64,000 nucleotides of DNA. It comes from Limnohabitans sp. INBF002. GTDB lineage: Bacteria; Pseudomonadota; Gammaproteobacteria; Burkholderiales; Burkholderiaceae_C. The translations under genes and the position numbers were made by a program. The notes under the pieces were generated by a model. That model did not search any database. It worked only from the letters and a program-made list of their open reading frames with translations, and was not told the origin of the DNA. Location: positions 806,001 to 870,000 of the forward strand of contig NZ_AP027055.1 of assembly GCF_027924905.1 (NCBI RefSeq), written 5' to 3'. Of this stretch, positions 16,449-25,109 are shown piece after piece (the stretch's first letter is position 1; each line of letters opens with the position of its first letter).

Positions 16449-18488
16449 ATGAAGAAATCTATTCGTTTGCGTGCGCGTGCGTTTGTGCCTGCGCTTTCTG
16501 TTTTGTCTTGTTTTCATTCGTTTGCTCAAACGTCATCTGGTGCAACAGACCAAGGTCGTGAACTTAGTGCTGTTGTTGTTACAGCCTCAAAATTTGAAGA
16601 GGATGTGCAAACAGTCCCTTCATTCGTAACGCTGATTACCCAAAAAGACATACAAGAATCAGGGGTGAAAACTGTCAATGAAGCCATCATGCGTATCGGG
16701 GGAGTCTTGGGGCGGCCAAGTCTTTACGGCGGAAATGAATACAGCTTAGATTTAGGAGGGTTTGGCGACGCTGCGTCCTCTAATATGGTCATCGTCATTG
16801 ATGGTGTTCCATACAAGCAAGGTGATGCAAGCGAGATTCGCCTTTCAAGCCTTGCAATAGATCAAGTTCAACGAATTGAAATTCAGAGAGGTGCATCGAC
16901 TGTCTTATATGGAGAAGGCGCAGTCGCTGGTGTTATCAACATCATCACCGATGCTTCTGCCTACAGCAATATAAAACGAAACACAGCAAGTGCTAGCTAT
17001 GGACTTGGTTCTAAGAATACAAAAGAAGGCAGCGTCAATGCAACTTATGCGAATGAAGGTTTACGCTTGAATTTCGCAGGATTAGATCGATCTTCCGATG
17101 GATTTAGACAGAATTCGCAAAGTACCGATAAGAATACGAGTTTAGGTATTCAATTTATATCTGATACGACCCGCTTAGGTGCGACTTATAGCAACAGCAA
17201 AGAGTTCGCTCAAACACCAGGCGGTTTGACCGTCGATCAATTCAATACGGATCCTTCAATGGCTCAGCCAGATTCTTTGAATCATAAAACTTGGATTCAC
17301 TCGATTTCAGATAGTGTAGGTTTGTTTGCTGAAATAGAACTTGCAGGTGCAATAGTTCGCGCGGATGCGAAACAACGCGTGAGGGATTACACAGCACTTG
17401 CAGTTCAATACGGAAGTCCTGTGAATATGATGTTTAAGACGGTCAATGATTATTTTGGAATATCGGCGACACAAAATGTTCCAACAATTTTCGGAAAGTC
17501 CACCTACATAGTTGGTATTGAGAAAAATACATGGAAGCAAGATAGAAACTACCCAGACTCTTCAGATCAAGTAAATTTGAATTCAAAGGCTTCTGCGATT
17601 TATTTAAAGAATGATTTAGAGCTTCAACAGATCGGTAGTCGTCTGAGTGCTGGGTATAGATCCGAGCAGCTTGATAAGTCTCAGTACATACTGCCACCTG
17701 GAGGTGCATTCACACCAGGTTTCGCAGGGAATGCATCTACTTTGACCGGTTGGGAGTTGGGGCTGTCAAAGGTCTTGAATAACAGTCACAGCATTTATGT
17801 CAGGACTTCAAAGGGATATCGCCTACCCAACATCGATGAAATTGGATCTGCTACATGGGACAGTGTTTTACGTAAGCCTATGCCGTTGATGCCGCAAATT
17901 TCTTATGACAAGGAAATCGGATGGAAGTACAAGCTTGCTAATGAAACCCGTATGGGGATTCGTGCATTTAAAAGCAGCATCACAAATGAGATCATTTATG
18001 ACCCAGCAAATTTTGCACAAATCAACTTAGATGCAACAGAAAAAAGAGGTGTCGATTTAGATGTTCAACATCGTCCTAAAAGTGATTTGACAGTAGGTGC
18101 AGTTTTGTCACTTCGTGAAGCCGAATTTGCAAAAGGCACTTACGAAGGTAAGACAATTCCTATGTCGCCAAAAACCATCTTCAATGTACGAAGTGATTGG
18201 AACTTTACGGCAAAGCAAACCATTGGTGCTTCGGTCAACTACATTGCATCACAGCAGATAGCGGGTGACTTCGCCAATCAAAATCGTATCCCTAGCTATT
18301 CAATTGCCAATTTGCGTTACGGATATAAGTTCCAAAATGCGGAGTTGTCATTTTTGGTGAGAAATGTTTTTGATAAATCATATTACTCGTACGCAACAGA
18401 TGCATATGCTTATCCAAGTACTCGATATACGTCTTTATACCCAGACCAAAGACGTTCATTTATGACGACATTGCGTGTTAGCTATTAA
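16449..18488 (+). CDS. btuB: TonB-dependent outer-membrane receptor, BtuB type
   Basis: 679 residues. A signal peptide (to about residue 26, ending SFAQ) is followed by a TonB box (ELSAVVVTAS), a plug domain (RIEIQRGASTVLYGEGAVAGVINIIT) and a 22-strand barrel ending in aromatic LRVSY. The riboswitch and the btuFCD genes behind it point to cobalamin or another corrinoid as ligand. The gene is much richer in A+T than its neighbours (sample lines 30-40% G+C against above 55%), suggesting that the receptor was acquired or replaced by transfer while the regulatory leader and the rest of the operon are native. Confidence 0.92.
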   Translation: MKKSIRLRARAFVPALSVLSCFHSFAQTSSGATDQGRELSAVVVTASKFEEDVQTVPSFVTLITQKDIQESGVKTVNEAIMRIGGVLGRPSLYGGNEYSLDLGGFGDAASSNMVIVIDGVPYKQGDASEIRLSSLAIDQVQRIEIQRGASTVLYGEGAVAGVINIITDASAYSNIKRNTASASYGLGSKNTKEGSVNATYANEGLRLNFAGLDRSSDGFRQNSQSTDKNTSLGIQFISDTTRLGATYSNSKEFAQTPGGLTVDQFNTDPSMAQPDSLNHKTWIHSISDSVGLFAEIELAGAIVRADAKQRVRDYTALAVQYGSPVNMMFKTVNDYFGISATQNVPTIFGKSTYIVGIEKNTWKQDRNYPDSSDQVNLNSKASAIYLKNDLELQQIGSRLSAGYRSEQLDKSQYILPPGGAFTPGFAGNASTLTGWELGLSKVLNNSHSIYVRTSKGYRLPNIDEIGSATWDSVLRKPMPLMPQISYDKEIGWKYKLANETRMGIRAFKSSITNEIIYDPANFAQINLDATEKRGVDLDVQHRPKSDLTVGAVLSLREAEFAKGTYEGKTIPMSPKTIFNVRSDWNFTAKQTIGASVNYIASQQIAGDFANQNRIPSYSIANLRYGYKFQNAELSFLVRNVFDKSYYSYATDAYAYPSTRYTSLYPDQRRSFMTTLRVSY

Positions 18489-18501
18489 AGCCTACTGACA
18501 A

Positions 18502-19305
18502 GTGATTGCTTTCTTACCCCAACGCATCGTCTGCCTCACCGAGGAAACGACCGAGTGGCTGTACATGCTGGGGGAAGAGGCGCGCATTGTGGGCATATCC
18601 GGTTACACCGTGCGCCCGCGTCGTGCGCGTGACGAGAAGCCCAAAGTCAGCGCGTTCTTGAGCGCCAAGATTGACAAGATCTTGGCGCTCAAACCCGATT
18701 GCGTGTTTGGGTTTTCTGATTTGCAGGCGGACATCGCGGCCTTGCTCATCCGTGCGGGTGTGCAGGTCACGGTGTTCAACCAACGCAGTGTGGACGAGAT
18801 TTTTTCGATGCTCTACCAAGTCGCTGCGATGGTGGGTCAAGCCGAGCAGGGCTTGCAACGTTTGCAGCACATGCGTACCGAGTTAGATGCCATTCAACAA
18901 ACAGCGGCCACGTTCAAGCGTCGGCCCAAGGTGTATTTTGAAGAATGGGACGAGCCACACATCAGTGGCATCCGCTGGGTGTCTGAGTTGATTGGCATCG
19001 CAGGCGGCGACGATTGCTTTCCTGAGTTGGCGCAAATGCCCATGGGCAAAGACCGCATCATTGCCAATGGCCAAACCATCGTGGACCGTGCGCCTGACAT
19101 CATCATTGGCTCGCTGTGCGGCAAAAAGTTTCGCCCAGAAAAAGCTGCTGCTCGTGAAGGTTGGCAAGACGTGCCAGCGGTTCGCAACAATCAAATTTTT
19201 GAAATCAAATCTGCCGACATCTTGCAGCCAGGCCCTGCTTCCTTGACTGATGGCGTGGCGCAGTTGCACCACATTATTCAGCAGTGGGAGGCTACCTATG
19301 CGTAA
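18502..19305 (+). CDS. BtuF-like cobalamin-binding protein without signal peptide
   Basis: 267 residues of the helical-backbone periplasmic binding protein fold: PQRIVCLTEETTEWLYMLGEEARIVGISG at the start (two-part family motif), VYFEEWDEPHISGIRWVSELI in the middle and GKDRIIANGQTIVDRAPDIIIGS late. Unlike the next gene it has no signal peptide, and an in-frame TGA at 18496-18498 rules out a longer N-terminus. It starts at GTG, 13 bases after btuB. Related leaderless proteins are often annotated simply as cobalamin-binding protein; the role may be cytoplasmic corrinoid handling (inference). Confidence 0.85.
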   Translation: MIAFLPQRIVCLTEETTEWLYMLGEEARIVGISGYTVRPRRARDEKPKVSAFLSAKIDKILALKPDCVFGFSDLQADIAALLIRAGVQVTVFNQRSVDEIFSMLYQVAAMVGQAEQGLQRLQHMRTELDAIQQTAATFKRRPKVYFEEWDEPHISGIRWVSELIGIAGGDDCFPELAQMPMGKDRIIANGQTIVDRAPDIIIGSLCGKKFRPEKAAAREGWQDVPAVRNNQIFEIKSADILQPGPASLTDGVAQLHHIIQQWEATYA

Positions 19306-20215
19306 GCGCTCGCCGAATGGGCGCATGGTTGTGTGGTGCGTGCGGTGGTTTCTTATGGCCATTACCAGTTTCACCAGCCTCGCGCAAGCCGTGGTGTTGC
19401 GTGATGACCGCCAGATCGAGGTGACCATCGCCAAGCCACCGCAACGCATCGTCAGTCTGTTGCCCTCACTCACCGAGACAGTGTGTGCTTTGGGGCAGTG
19501 CGAAAAACTGGTGGGCGTGGACCGTTATTCCAATTGGCCGGAGAGCATTGCCAAGTTGCCACGCATGGGCGGCGGCATTGACCCCAACATTGAAAGCGTG
19601 GTGGCGACTAAGCCCGACTTGGTGTTGATGGCCACCTCGGCGCGCGGTGCAGAGCGCTTTACTTCTTTAGGCTTGACGGTGTTGGCGCTAGAGCCGCGTT
19701 CGCATGCCGATGTGCAGCGTGTCATGCGCATCGTGGCGCAGGCTTTGGATGTGCCGGTTGCTGAGAGTGACCGCGTGTGGCGTCACATCGATGCCGCGGT
19801 GAATGCCGCAGCGCAATCAATTCCTGCTCAGGCCAAAGGCCAGCGTGTGTACTTTGAAGTCAGCCGTGCGCCGTATGGTGCCAGCGAGTCGTCGTTCATT
19901 GGTGAGACTTTGCAGCGCTTGGGCGCGCGCAACATTTTGCCTGCATCACTGGGGCCGTTTCCCAAAATCAATCCTGAATTTGTGGTGCGTGCACAACCCG
20001 ACATCATCATGGTGGGCGACAGCAACTTTGCAGACATGACCACGCGCCCCGGCTGGCAAAACATGCGTGCCATGCGCACGCAACGGGTGTGCCATTTCAA
20101 GTCAGAAGAGTCTGATGTGCTCGTGCGTGCAGGCCCACGCATGGCCGAGGCCGCGCGTTTGATGGCCAAGTGTTTGACTGGCAAAGCCAATGACAAGTCG
20201 AAAGGCCAACCATGA
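19298..20215 (+). CDS. btuF: periplasmic cobalamin-binding protein BtuF-like
   Basis: 305 residues. The start is ATG 19298, after GGGAGG (19286-19291), overlapping the previous gene by eight bases. It gives a signal peptide (MRKRSPNGRMVVWCVRWFL then AITSFTSLAQA). The mature protein begins with the ABC receptor motif PPQRIVSLLPSLTETVCALG and has KLVGVDRYSNWPES and ERFTSLGLTVLALEP. It would deliver cobalamin to BtuCD. ATGA overlap with btuC. Confidence 0.9.
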   Translation: MRKRSPNGRMVVWCVRWFLMAITSFTSLAQAVVLRDDRQIEVTIAKPPQRIVSLLPSLTETVCALGQCEKLVGVDRYSNWPESIAKLPRMGGGIDPNIESVVATKPDLVLMATSARGAERFTSLGLTVLALEPRSHADVQRVMRIVAQALDVPVAESDRVWRHIDAAVNAAAQSIPAQAKGQRVYFEVSRAPYGASESSFIGETLQRLGARNILPASLGPFPKINPEFVVRAQPDIIMVGDSNFADMTTRPGWQNMRAMRTQRVCHFKSEESDVLVRAGPRMAEAARLMAKCLTGKANDKSKGQP

Positions 20216-21225
20216 CGACCCACGGTGCACGTTGGTCGCCGGTGCTGGTGGCGTTGAGTCTGCTGGTGTTGTGCGTGCTTGGCATTGCGCTGGGCAGCGC
20301 TGTGGGCAGCACAGGGTTTGAAAGCTGGCTCGCTGCCCTGCACGACGACATCGCTTGGCAAATCGTGTGGGACATTCGTTTGCCACGCAGTGTGGGCGCT
20401 TGTACCGCAGGTGCATTGCTGGGGCTCGCTGGTGCGTTGGCGCAGGGCTTGTTTCGCAACCCCTTGGCAGATCCGTACTTGTTAGGCAGCGCCTCTGGTG
20501 CATCGTTGGGCGTGGCGGTGGCTTTGGCCCTGTTTGGTGGCAATCCATTTGCCACAGAATTTTTGGTGCGCCTAGGTTTGACAGGTGCCGCGTTTGTGGG
20601 CGCGGTGTTGGCCGTGATGCTCACCCTCGTGCTGGCGCGTGGTGTGCAACACACGCTGCGTTTGTTGTTGGCCGGTGTGATTGTGGGCGTGGTGTTGGGG
20701 GCGCTGGCGTCGCTCATCACCCTCATCCGCCCCGATGTGTTGCAGGGTATGCAAGGATTTTTGTTGGGCTCTACCAGCTTCATCGGTTGGAACGCATGCG
20801 TGTTGATGCTGTGCGTGTTGCTGGTGTGTGTGGTGTTGGCCTTCGCGCTGAGTCGTGTGTTGGATGCTTTGAGCTTGGGTGAGTCCACTGCGTTGAGTTT
20901 GGGTTTGCCGCTCGCGCCCGTGCGTGTGGCACTGGTGTGTGTGTTGGCGTTGGCTACCGGCACAGCCGTGGCACAAACGGGTTTGGTCGCTTTTGTTGGG
21001 TTGGCAGCGCCGCACTTGGTGCGTTCGTTGGTGAAGACCAAACACAACTGGATTGTGTTGTTGTCCACCTTGATGGGGGGCGCGTTGCTGTTGGCGGCTG
21101 ACTTGCTCGCCCGCATGCTGTTGTCGCCCCAAGAAATGCCTGTGGGCGTGCTCACGGCGGTCTTGGGTGGTGGCTATTTGTTGTGGTTGATGTATCGCAG
21201 CCAAACAGCGAGGGCTGCGCGATGA
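20212..21225 (+). CDS. btuC: cobalamin ABC transporter permease
   Basis: 337-residue FecCD/BtuC-family permease with about ten helices. DIRLPRSVGACTAGALLGLAGALAQG is the family signature (in two parts), followed by NPLADPYLLGSASGAS. GLVAFVGLAAPHLVR and SPQEMPVGVLTAVLGG near the C-terminus are the helices that contact BtuD. It starts with ATGA overlapping the btuF stop and ends the same way on btuD. Confidence 0.94.
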   Translation: MTTHGARWSPVLVALSLLVLCVLGIALGSAVGSTGFESWLAALHDDIAWQIVWDIRLPRSVGACTAGALLGLAGALAQGLFRNPLADPYLLGSASGASLGVAVALALFGGNPFATEFLVRLGLTGAAFVGAVLAVMLTLVLARGVQHTLRLLLAGVIVGVVLGALASLITLIRPDVLQGMQGFLLGSTSFIGWNACVLMLCVLLVCVVLAFALSRVLDALSLGESTALSLGLPLAPVRVALVCVLALATGTAVAQTGLVAFVGLAAPHLVRSLVKTKHNWIVLLSTLMGGALLLAADLLARMLLSPQEMPVGVLTAVLGGGYLLWLMYRSQTARAAR

Positions 21226-21995
21226 ATGCACAAAAGATGGCTTTGCGTTTGCGCGATGTGTATGTGTCTCTTGCCGGGCAAGAGGTGTTGCACGGCATTG
21301 ATATGTCGTTTGTGGCAGGCCGCTGGACCAGCATCGTGGGCCCCAACGGTGCGGGTAAGTCCACCTTGCTCAAGGCCATGGCAGGCTTGCTGTCCGCCAG
21401 TGGTCGCATCTTTTTGTTTGACCAAGCGTTGATGGCGATGGACCGCAAACAACGTGCACAGCAGCTGTCGTGGTTGGGCCAAAACGAATCCGCATCTGAC
21501 GATTTGCGCGTGTGGGATGTGGTCATGTTGGGCCGTATGCCGCATCAAGACTGGCTGGCAGCACCCAACGCACATGACCATGCCGTGGTTGAAACGGCGC
21601 TGAAAGCCACACAGGCGTGGGACTGGCGCGAGCGTTCCTTAGGGCTGCTCTCAGGCGGCGAACGTCAACGTGTGTTGCTGGCCCGTGCCATGGCCGTGCA
21701 AGCGCAAGTGATGTTGATGGATGAACCACTCGCCAACCTTGACCCACCTCATCAAGTGGATTGGCTGGAGCAAGTGCGCTGCCTCACCGCGCAAAACACC
21801 ACCGTCATCAGCGTGCTGCACGAAGTGGGTATGGCTTTGCATGCCGACGACATGGTGGTCATGCAAGCAGGTCGCGTGGTGCACCAAGGTGCGTGCGCCG
21901 ATGCCGCGACGCACCGCGCCGTAGAAGCCGTGTTTGACAAACGCATTGCCATTCACTCGCTGGATGGCCAGTGGGTGGCTGTGCCTAAGCTTTAA
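21222..21995 (+). CDS. btuD: cobalamin ABC transporter ATP-binding protein
   Basis: 257 residues from ATG 21222, which overlaps the btuC stop (ATGA); an in-frame codon 39 bases upstream lies inside btuC. Walker A is GPNGAGKST, the signature is LSGGERQR, Walker B is VMLMDEP and the switch His is in SVLHEVG. Together with btuF and btuC this makes a complete BtuFCD importer powered in the cytoplasm. Confidence 0.94.
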   Translation: MNAQKMALRLRDVYVSLAGQEVLHGIDMSFVAGRWTSIVGPNGAGKSTLLKAMAGLLSASGRIFLFDQALMAMDRKQRAQQLSWLGQNESASDDLRVWDVVMLGRMPHQDWLAAPNAHDHAVVETALKATQAWDWRERSLGLLSGGERQRVLLARAMAVQAQVMLMDEPLANLDPPHQVDWLEQVRCLTAQNTTVISVLHEVGMALHADDMVVMQAGRVVHQGACADAATHRAVEAVFDKRIAIHSLDGQWVAVPKL

Positions 21996-22009
21996 CAAGA
22001 GCACAGCGC

Positions 22010-22579
22010 GTGGACATTGAACAACCACCAGTCAGCTACGCGCGTGTCACGCCGCAAGCGGAAAGGCGTGGCTTGCTCATCGTCAACACGGGCGATGGCA
22101 AAGGCAAAAGCACTGCGGCGTTTGGCTTGGCCTTACGCGCGCATGGGCGCGGCAAAACGGTGAAGATTTACCAGTTCATGAAAGTGCCCACGGCGCGCTT
22201 TGGTGAGCACCGCATGTTTGAACAGCTGGGTATTCCTGTCGAAGGCTTGGGCGATGGCTTTAGCTGGAAAAGCAAAGACCTCGAACATTCCGCACAGCTT
22301 GCGCGTGACGGTTGGCAAAAAGCCAAGGCCGCCATTTTGAGTGGCGACTTTTTCTTGGTGGTGCTGGATGAAATCACGTACCCACTGATTTACGGCTGGT
22401 TGTCGTTGGACGATGTGTTGGCCACCCTAGCGACGCGACCCAAAGGCATGCATGTGTGCATGACCGGTAGACGTTGCCCACCAGAGCTGATTGCGCTGGC
22501 CGATACCGTGACCGAAATGACCAAAGTCAAACACGCCTTCAATGCAGGCATTCCCGCGCAGCGCGGCATCGAAGACTGA
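22010..22579 (+). CDS. cobO: cob(I)yrinic acid a,c-diamide adenosyltransferase
   Basis: 189 residues of the BtuR/CobO/CobP family, which transfer the adenosyl group of ATP to the cobalt of corrinoids. The P-loop variant is [31 protein letters not shown] and [11 protein letters not shown] follow, and the C-terminus IPAQRGIED is typical. GTG start 15 bases after btuD. It processes imported corrinoids to the adenosylated form used by CobQ, the next gene. Confidence 0.93.
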   Translation: MDIEQPPVSYARVTPQAERRGLLIVNTGDGKGKSTAAFGLALRAHGRGKTVKIYQFMKVPTARFGEHRMFEQLGIPVEGLGDGFSWKSKDLEHSAQLARDGWQKAKAAILSGDFFLVVLDEITYPLIYGWLSLDDVLATLATRPKGMHVCMTGRRCPPELIALADTVTEMTKVKHAFNAGIPAQRGIED

Positions 22580-22603
22580 ATTGAACGGAAAAAGGATTTC
22601 CCC

Positions 22604-24112
22604 ATGACAGCCAAATGTGTGATGGTGTTGGGCACCTCCAGCGGCGCTGGCAAAAGCTGGCTGACCACGGCCTTGTGCCGCTGGTACGCGCGCCAAGGTT
22701 TGAAAGTGGCGCCGTTCAAAGCGCAAAACATGAGCAACAACGCGCGCGTGGTGGCTTCGCACAACGGCCTCGGTGAAGTGGGCGCTGCCCAATATTTCCA
22801 AGCGCTAGCGGCCAAGGCCGAACCCGATGTGCGCATGAACCCCTTGCTGCTCAAGCCTGAGGCTGACACACACAGCCAAGTGGTGTTGCTGGGTGAGGTG
22901 AACAATGAGTTGACGAACACACCTTGGCGTGGTCGCAGCGAAAAAGTGTGGCCACAAATCGCTGCATCGCTTGACGCCTTGCGTGCTGAGAATGACGTGG
23001 TGGTGATCGAAGGCGCCGGTTCTCCAGCCGAGATCAACCTCATGGCCAACGACATCGTCAACCTGCGCGTGGCACGTCATGCCGATGCGCGCTGCTTGTT
23101 GGTGACCGACATTGACAAAGGTGGCGCGTTTGCCCACTTGTACGGCACATGGGCTTTGTTGCCTCCTGAAGATCAAGCACGCATCAGCGGCTTTGTGCTC
23201 AACAAGTTTCGGGGCGACGCGTCGTTGCTTGCACCTGCGCCCCAGATGTTGCAAGACCTGACCGGCGTGCCCACCGTGGCGGTGTTGCCCATGTGGTGGC
23301 AACACGGCTTGCCGGAAGAAGATGGTGTGTTTCACTACGCCCCCACGTTTGGCACTGCCGTGTCCTCGCTGCACTCCGAGGGGGTGCTTTCCCGCACAGT
23401 GGCCGTCATCGCCTACCCACGCATCAGCAACTTGGATGAATTTCAGCCACTCAAAAACGTGCCAGGCGTGCGCTTGTTGTGGGCACGCAGCCCTGCCGAT
23501 TTGGCGGGCTTGCAGGCCGCCACCGATTGGGTCATCTTGCCCGGCTCTAAAAACACCAGTGGTGATTTGGCATGGCTGCGCGCCCAAGGGCTGGACGCTG
23601 CGGTGGCCGAGCATGCCCAGCGCGGTGGTGCGGTTTTGGGCATTTGCGGTGGCTTGCAAATGTTGGGCGAAGCCTTGATCGACACGCACGGCATTGACGG
23701 CAATGCGCCCGGTTTGGGCTTGTTGCCGCTGGTGACGGTGTTTGCTGAAGACAAAACGGTGTTGCGTACCGAGGCGCAATTTGCAGACGTCCGTGGCGTT
23801 TGGTCGGCCTTGTCGGGCGTGCAGGTGAGTGGCTACGAAATTCACCACGGCCAAACCCAAGCGCACACGGCCATGGCTGCAGCAGGGCAGGTGGCACATG
23901 AGGTGATGCCCGGTTTGTCGTGGCAAAACGATGCAGGCAACGTGATGGGTTCTTACCTGCATGGTTTGTTTGAAGACCCTGCGGTGTTGCACGCCTTGTT
24001 CGGCACACAAACGCCCACGTTAGAAACGGTGTTTGAAGGCTTGGCCGATTACCTAGACCAGCACATGCGCCGAGAGGTTTTGCAAGGGCTGCTCGTGTCA
24101 CTAAGGAATTAA
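22604..24112 (+). CDS. cobQ: cobyric acid synthase
   Basis: 502-residue glutamine amidotransferase that amidates adenosylcobyrinic acid a,c-diamide at positions b, d, e and g. The N-terminal synthetase domain has the P-loop GTSSGAGKSWLTTALC and FKAQNMSNNA. The C-terminal class I glutaminase-type domain has GICGGLQMLG with the nucleophilic Cys, and the conserved GYEIHHGQT. It is the last gene of the riboswitch operon; no terminator is evident behind it. Only late corrinoid steps are encoded here, so this operon fits salvage, or the other cob genes lie elsewhere. Confidence 0.95.
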   Translation: MTAKCVMVLGTSSGAGKSWLTTALCRWYARQGLKVAPFKAQNMSNNARVVASHNGLGEVGAAQYFQALAAKAEPDVRMNPLLLKPEADTHSQVVLLGEVNNELTNTPWRGRSEKVWPQIAASLDALRAENDVVVIEGAGSPAEINLMANDIVNLRVARHADARCLLVTDIDKGGAFAHLYGTWALLPPEDQARISGFVLNKFRGDASLLAPAPQMLQDLTGVPTVAVLPMWWQHGLPEEDGVFHYAPTFGTAVSSLHSEGVLSRTVAVIAYPRISNLDEFQPLKNVPGVRLLWARSPADLAGLQAATDWVILPGSKNTSGDLAWLRAQGLDAAVAEHAQRGGAVLGICGGLQMLGEALIDTHGIDGNAPGLGLLPLVTVFAEDKTVLRTEAQFADVRGVWSALSGVQVSGYEIHHGQTQAHTAMAAAGQVAHEVMPGLSWQNDAGNVMGSYLHGLFEDPAVLHALFGTQTPTLETVFEGLADYLDQHMRREVLQGLLVSLRN

Positions 24113-24138
24113 GGGCTAACCCTAGATTTCAAAAAAGC

Positions 24139-24175
24139 ACAAGGGAAGCTTATACAAATCGAGATTCCCCTTTGT
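24139..24175. promoter_or_regulatory. candidate operator/promoter of the catabolic island
   Basis: ACAAGGGAA (24139-24147) and TTCCCCTTTGT (24165-24175) form an imperfect inverted repeat around the -10-like TATACA (24151-24156), with TTTCAA (24127-24132) as a weak -35. It is the only non-coding gap before the hydratase gene and could be bound by the LysR regulator at 37.7 kb (inference). Confidence 0.4.
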
Positions 24176-24188
24176 TGGTTTTGCCGTA

Positions 24189-25091
24189 ATGATGGCGGCC
24201 ATGACAACAAAGCTCGACATGAATTTGCTAACGACATGGGTCGGCAAGCAAGAGACATTGAATGATGAAATCTCTGCGGCCCCTGTGCGTGCCTTGTCCG
24301 CAACCTTAGACAGAGATGACCCATTGCCCATGCCTGGGGACGCGCTTCCTGCGCTGTGGCATTGGTTGTACTTTTTGCCTGCTGCGAAGCAATCCCAAAT
24401 TGGTGAGGATGGCCATGCCAAGCGGGGTGGTTTTTTGCCACCCGTGCCGCTGCCGCGTCGCATGTGGGCAGGTGGGCGTTTGCAATGGCACGCTCCGCTG
24501 AAAGTGGGCGATGCCGTCAAACGCGTGTCCACCATTGAGTCCGTCACACACAAATCGGGCCGCTCCGGCGATTTGCTTTTTGTCCTCGTCAAACATGAAG
24601 TGCACAACGCGCAAGGCTTGTGCCTGACAGAAGAGCACGACATTGTGTATCGACCCGCCGCACAGCCCGGTGACCCGGTGCCCGCGCCCATTGCGGCGGC
24701 AACCCTGGCAACGCAAGGCGAGCCCACGGGTGAGTTATGGACACGCGATGTCATTCCAGATGATGTGCTGCTGTTTCGCTACTCAGCGCTCACCTTTAAC
24801 GGCCACCGCATTCATTACGACCGCAAATACGTGACTGAGGTCGAAGGCTATCCCGGCCTCATTGTTCATGGCCCCTTGATTGCCACGTGGTTGGTTGATT
24901 TGGTGCGCCGACATACCGACCGTCCGATCCGACGCTTTGAGTTCAAAGCGCTGCGTCCCACGTTCGAGTGTGCCGACCAGCGCCATGTGCGCGTCAGTGG
25001 TCAGCCACAAGTCGATGGCAAGCACGTGCGCCTGTGGGCGCAAGACCATGAAGGCTGGCTGACCATGCAAGCCACCGCTGAACTCGTTTAA
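24189..25091 (+). CDS. MaoC/FAS1-type acyl-CoA hydratase, itaconyl-CoA or mesaconyl-C4-CoA hydratase candidate
   Basis: 300 residues with a FAS1-like dehydratase N-terminal half (LPPVPLPRRMWAGGRLQWH) and a MaoC hot-dog second half with FNGHRIHYDRKYVTEVEGYPG and IVHGPLIATWLVDL. Catalytic Asp/His of the R-hydratase type lie in the NGHRIHYD region. The double hot-dog arrangement matches mesaconyl-C4-CoA hydratase and the Ich enzyme of itaconate catabolism (itaconyl-CoA to citramalyl-CoA). The neighbouring CoA-transferase and CitE-like lyase strengthen this. The exact start is uncertain: ATG 24189, 24192, 24201 and 24219 are in frame and no good ribosome site decides. Confidence 0.82.
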   Translation: MMAAMTTKLDMNLLTTWVGKQETLNDEISAAPVRALSATLDRDDPLPMPGDALPALWHWLYFLPAAKQSQIGEDGHAKRGGFLPPVPLPRRMWAGGRLQWHAPLKVGDAVKRVSTIESVTHKSGRSGDLLFVLVKHEVHNAQGLCLTEEHDIVYRPAAQPGDPVPAPIAAATLATQGEPTGELWTRDVIPDDVLLFRYSALTFNGHRIHYDRKYVTEVEGYPGLIVHGPLIATWLVDLVRRHTDRPIRRFEFKALRPTFECADQRHVRVSGQPQVDGKHVRLWAQDHEGWLTMQATAELV

Positions 25092-25109
25092 TTTAATTTT
25101 GAAATCTTG

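Noticed and set aside
22805..24010. 401-codon open frame on the minus strand opposite cobQ
   Set aside because: Shadow of the cobQ gene; no ribosome site or motif.
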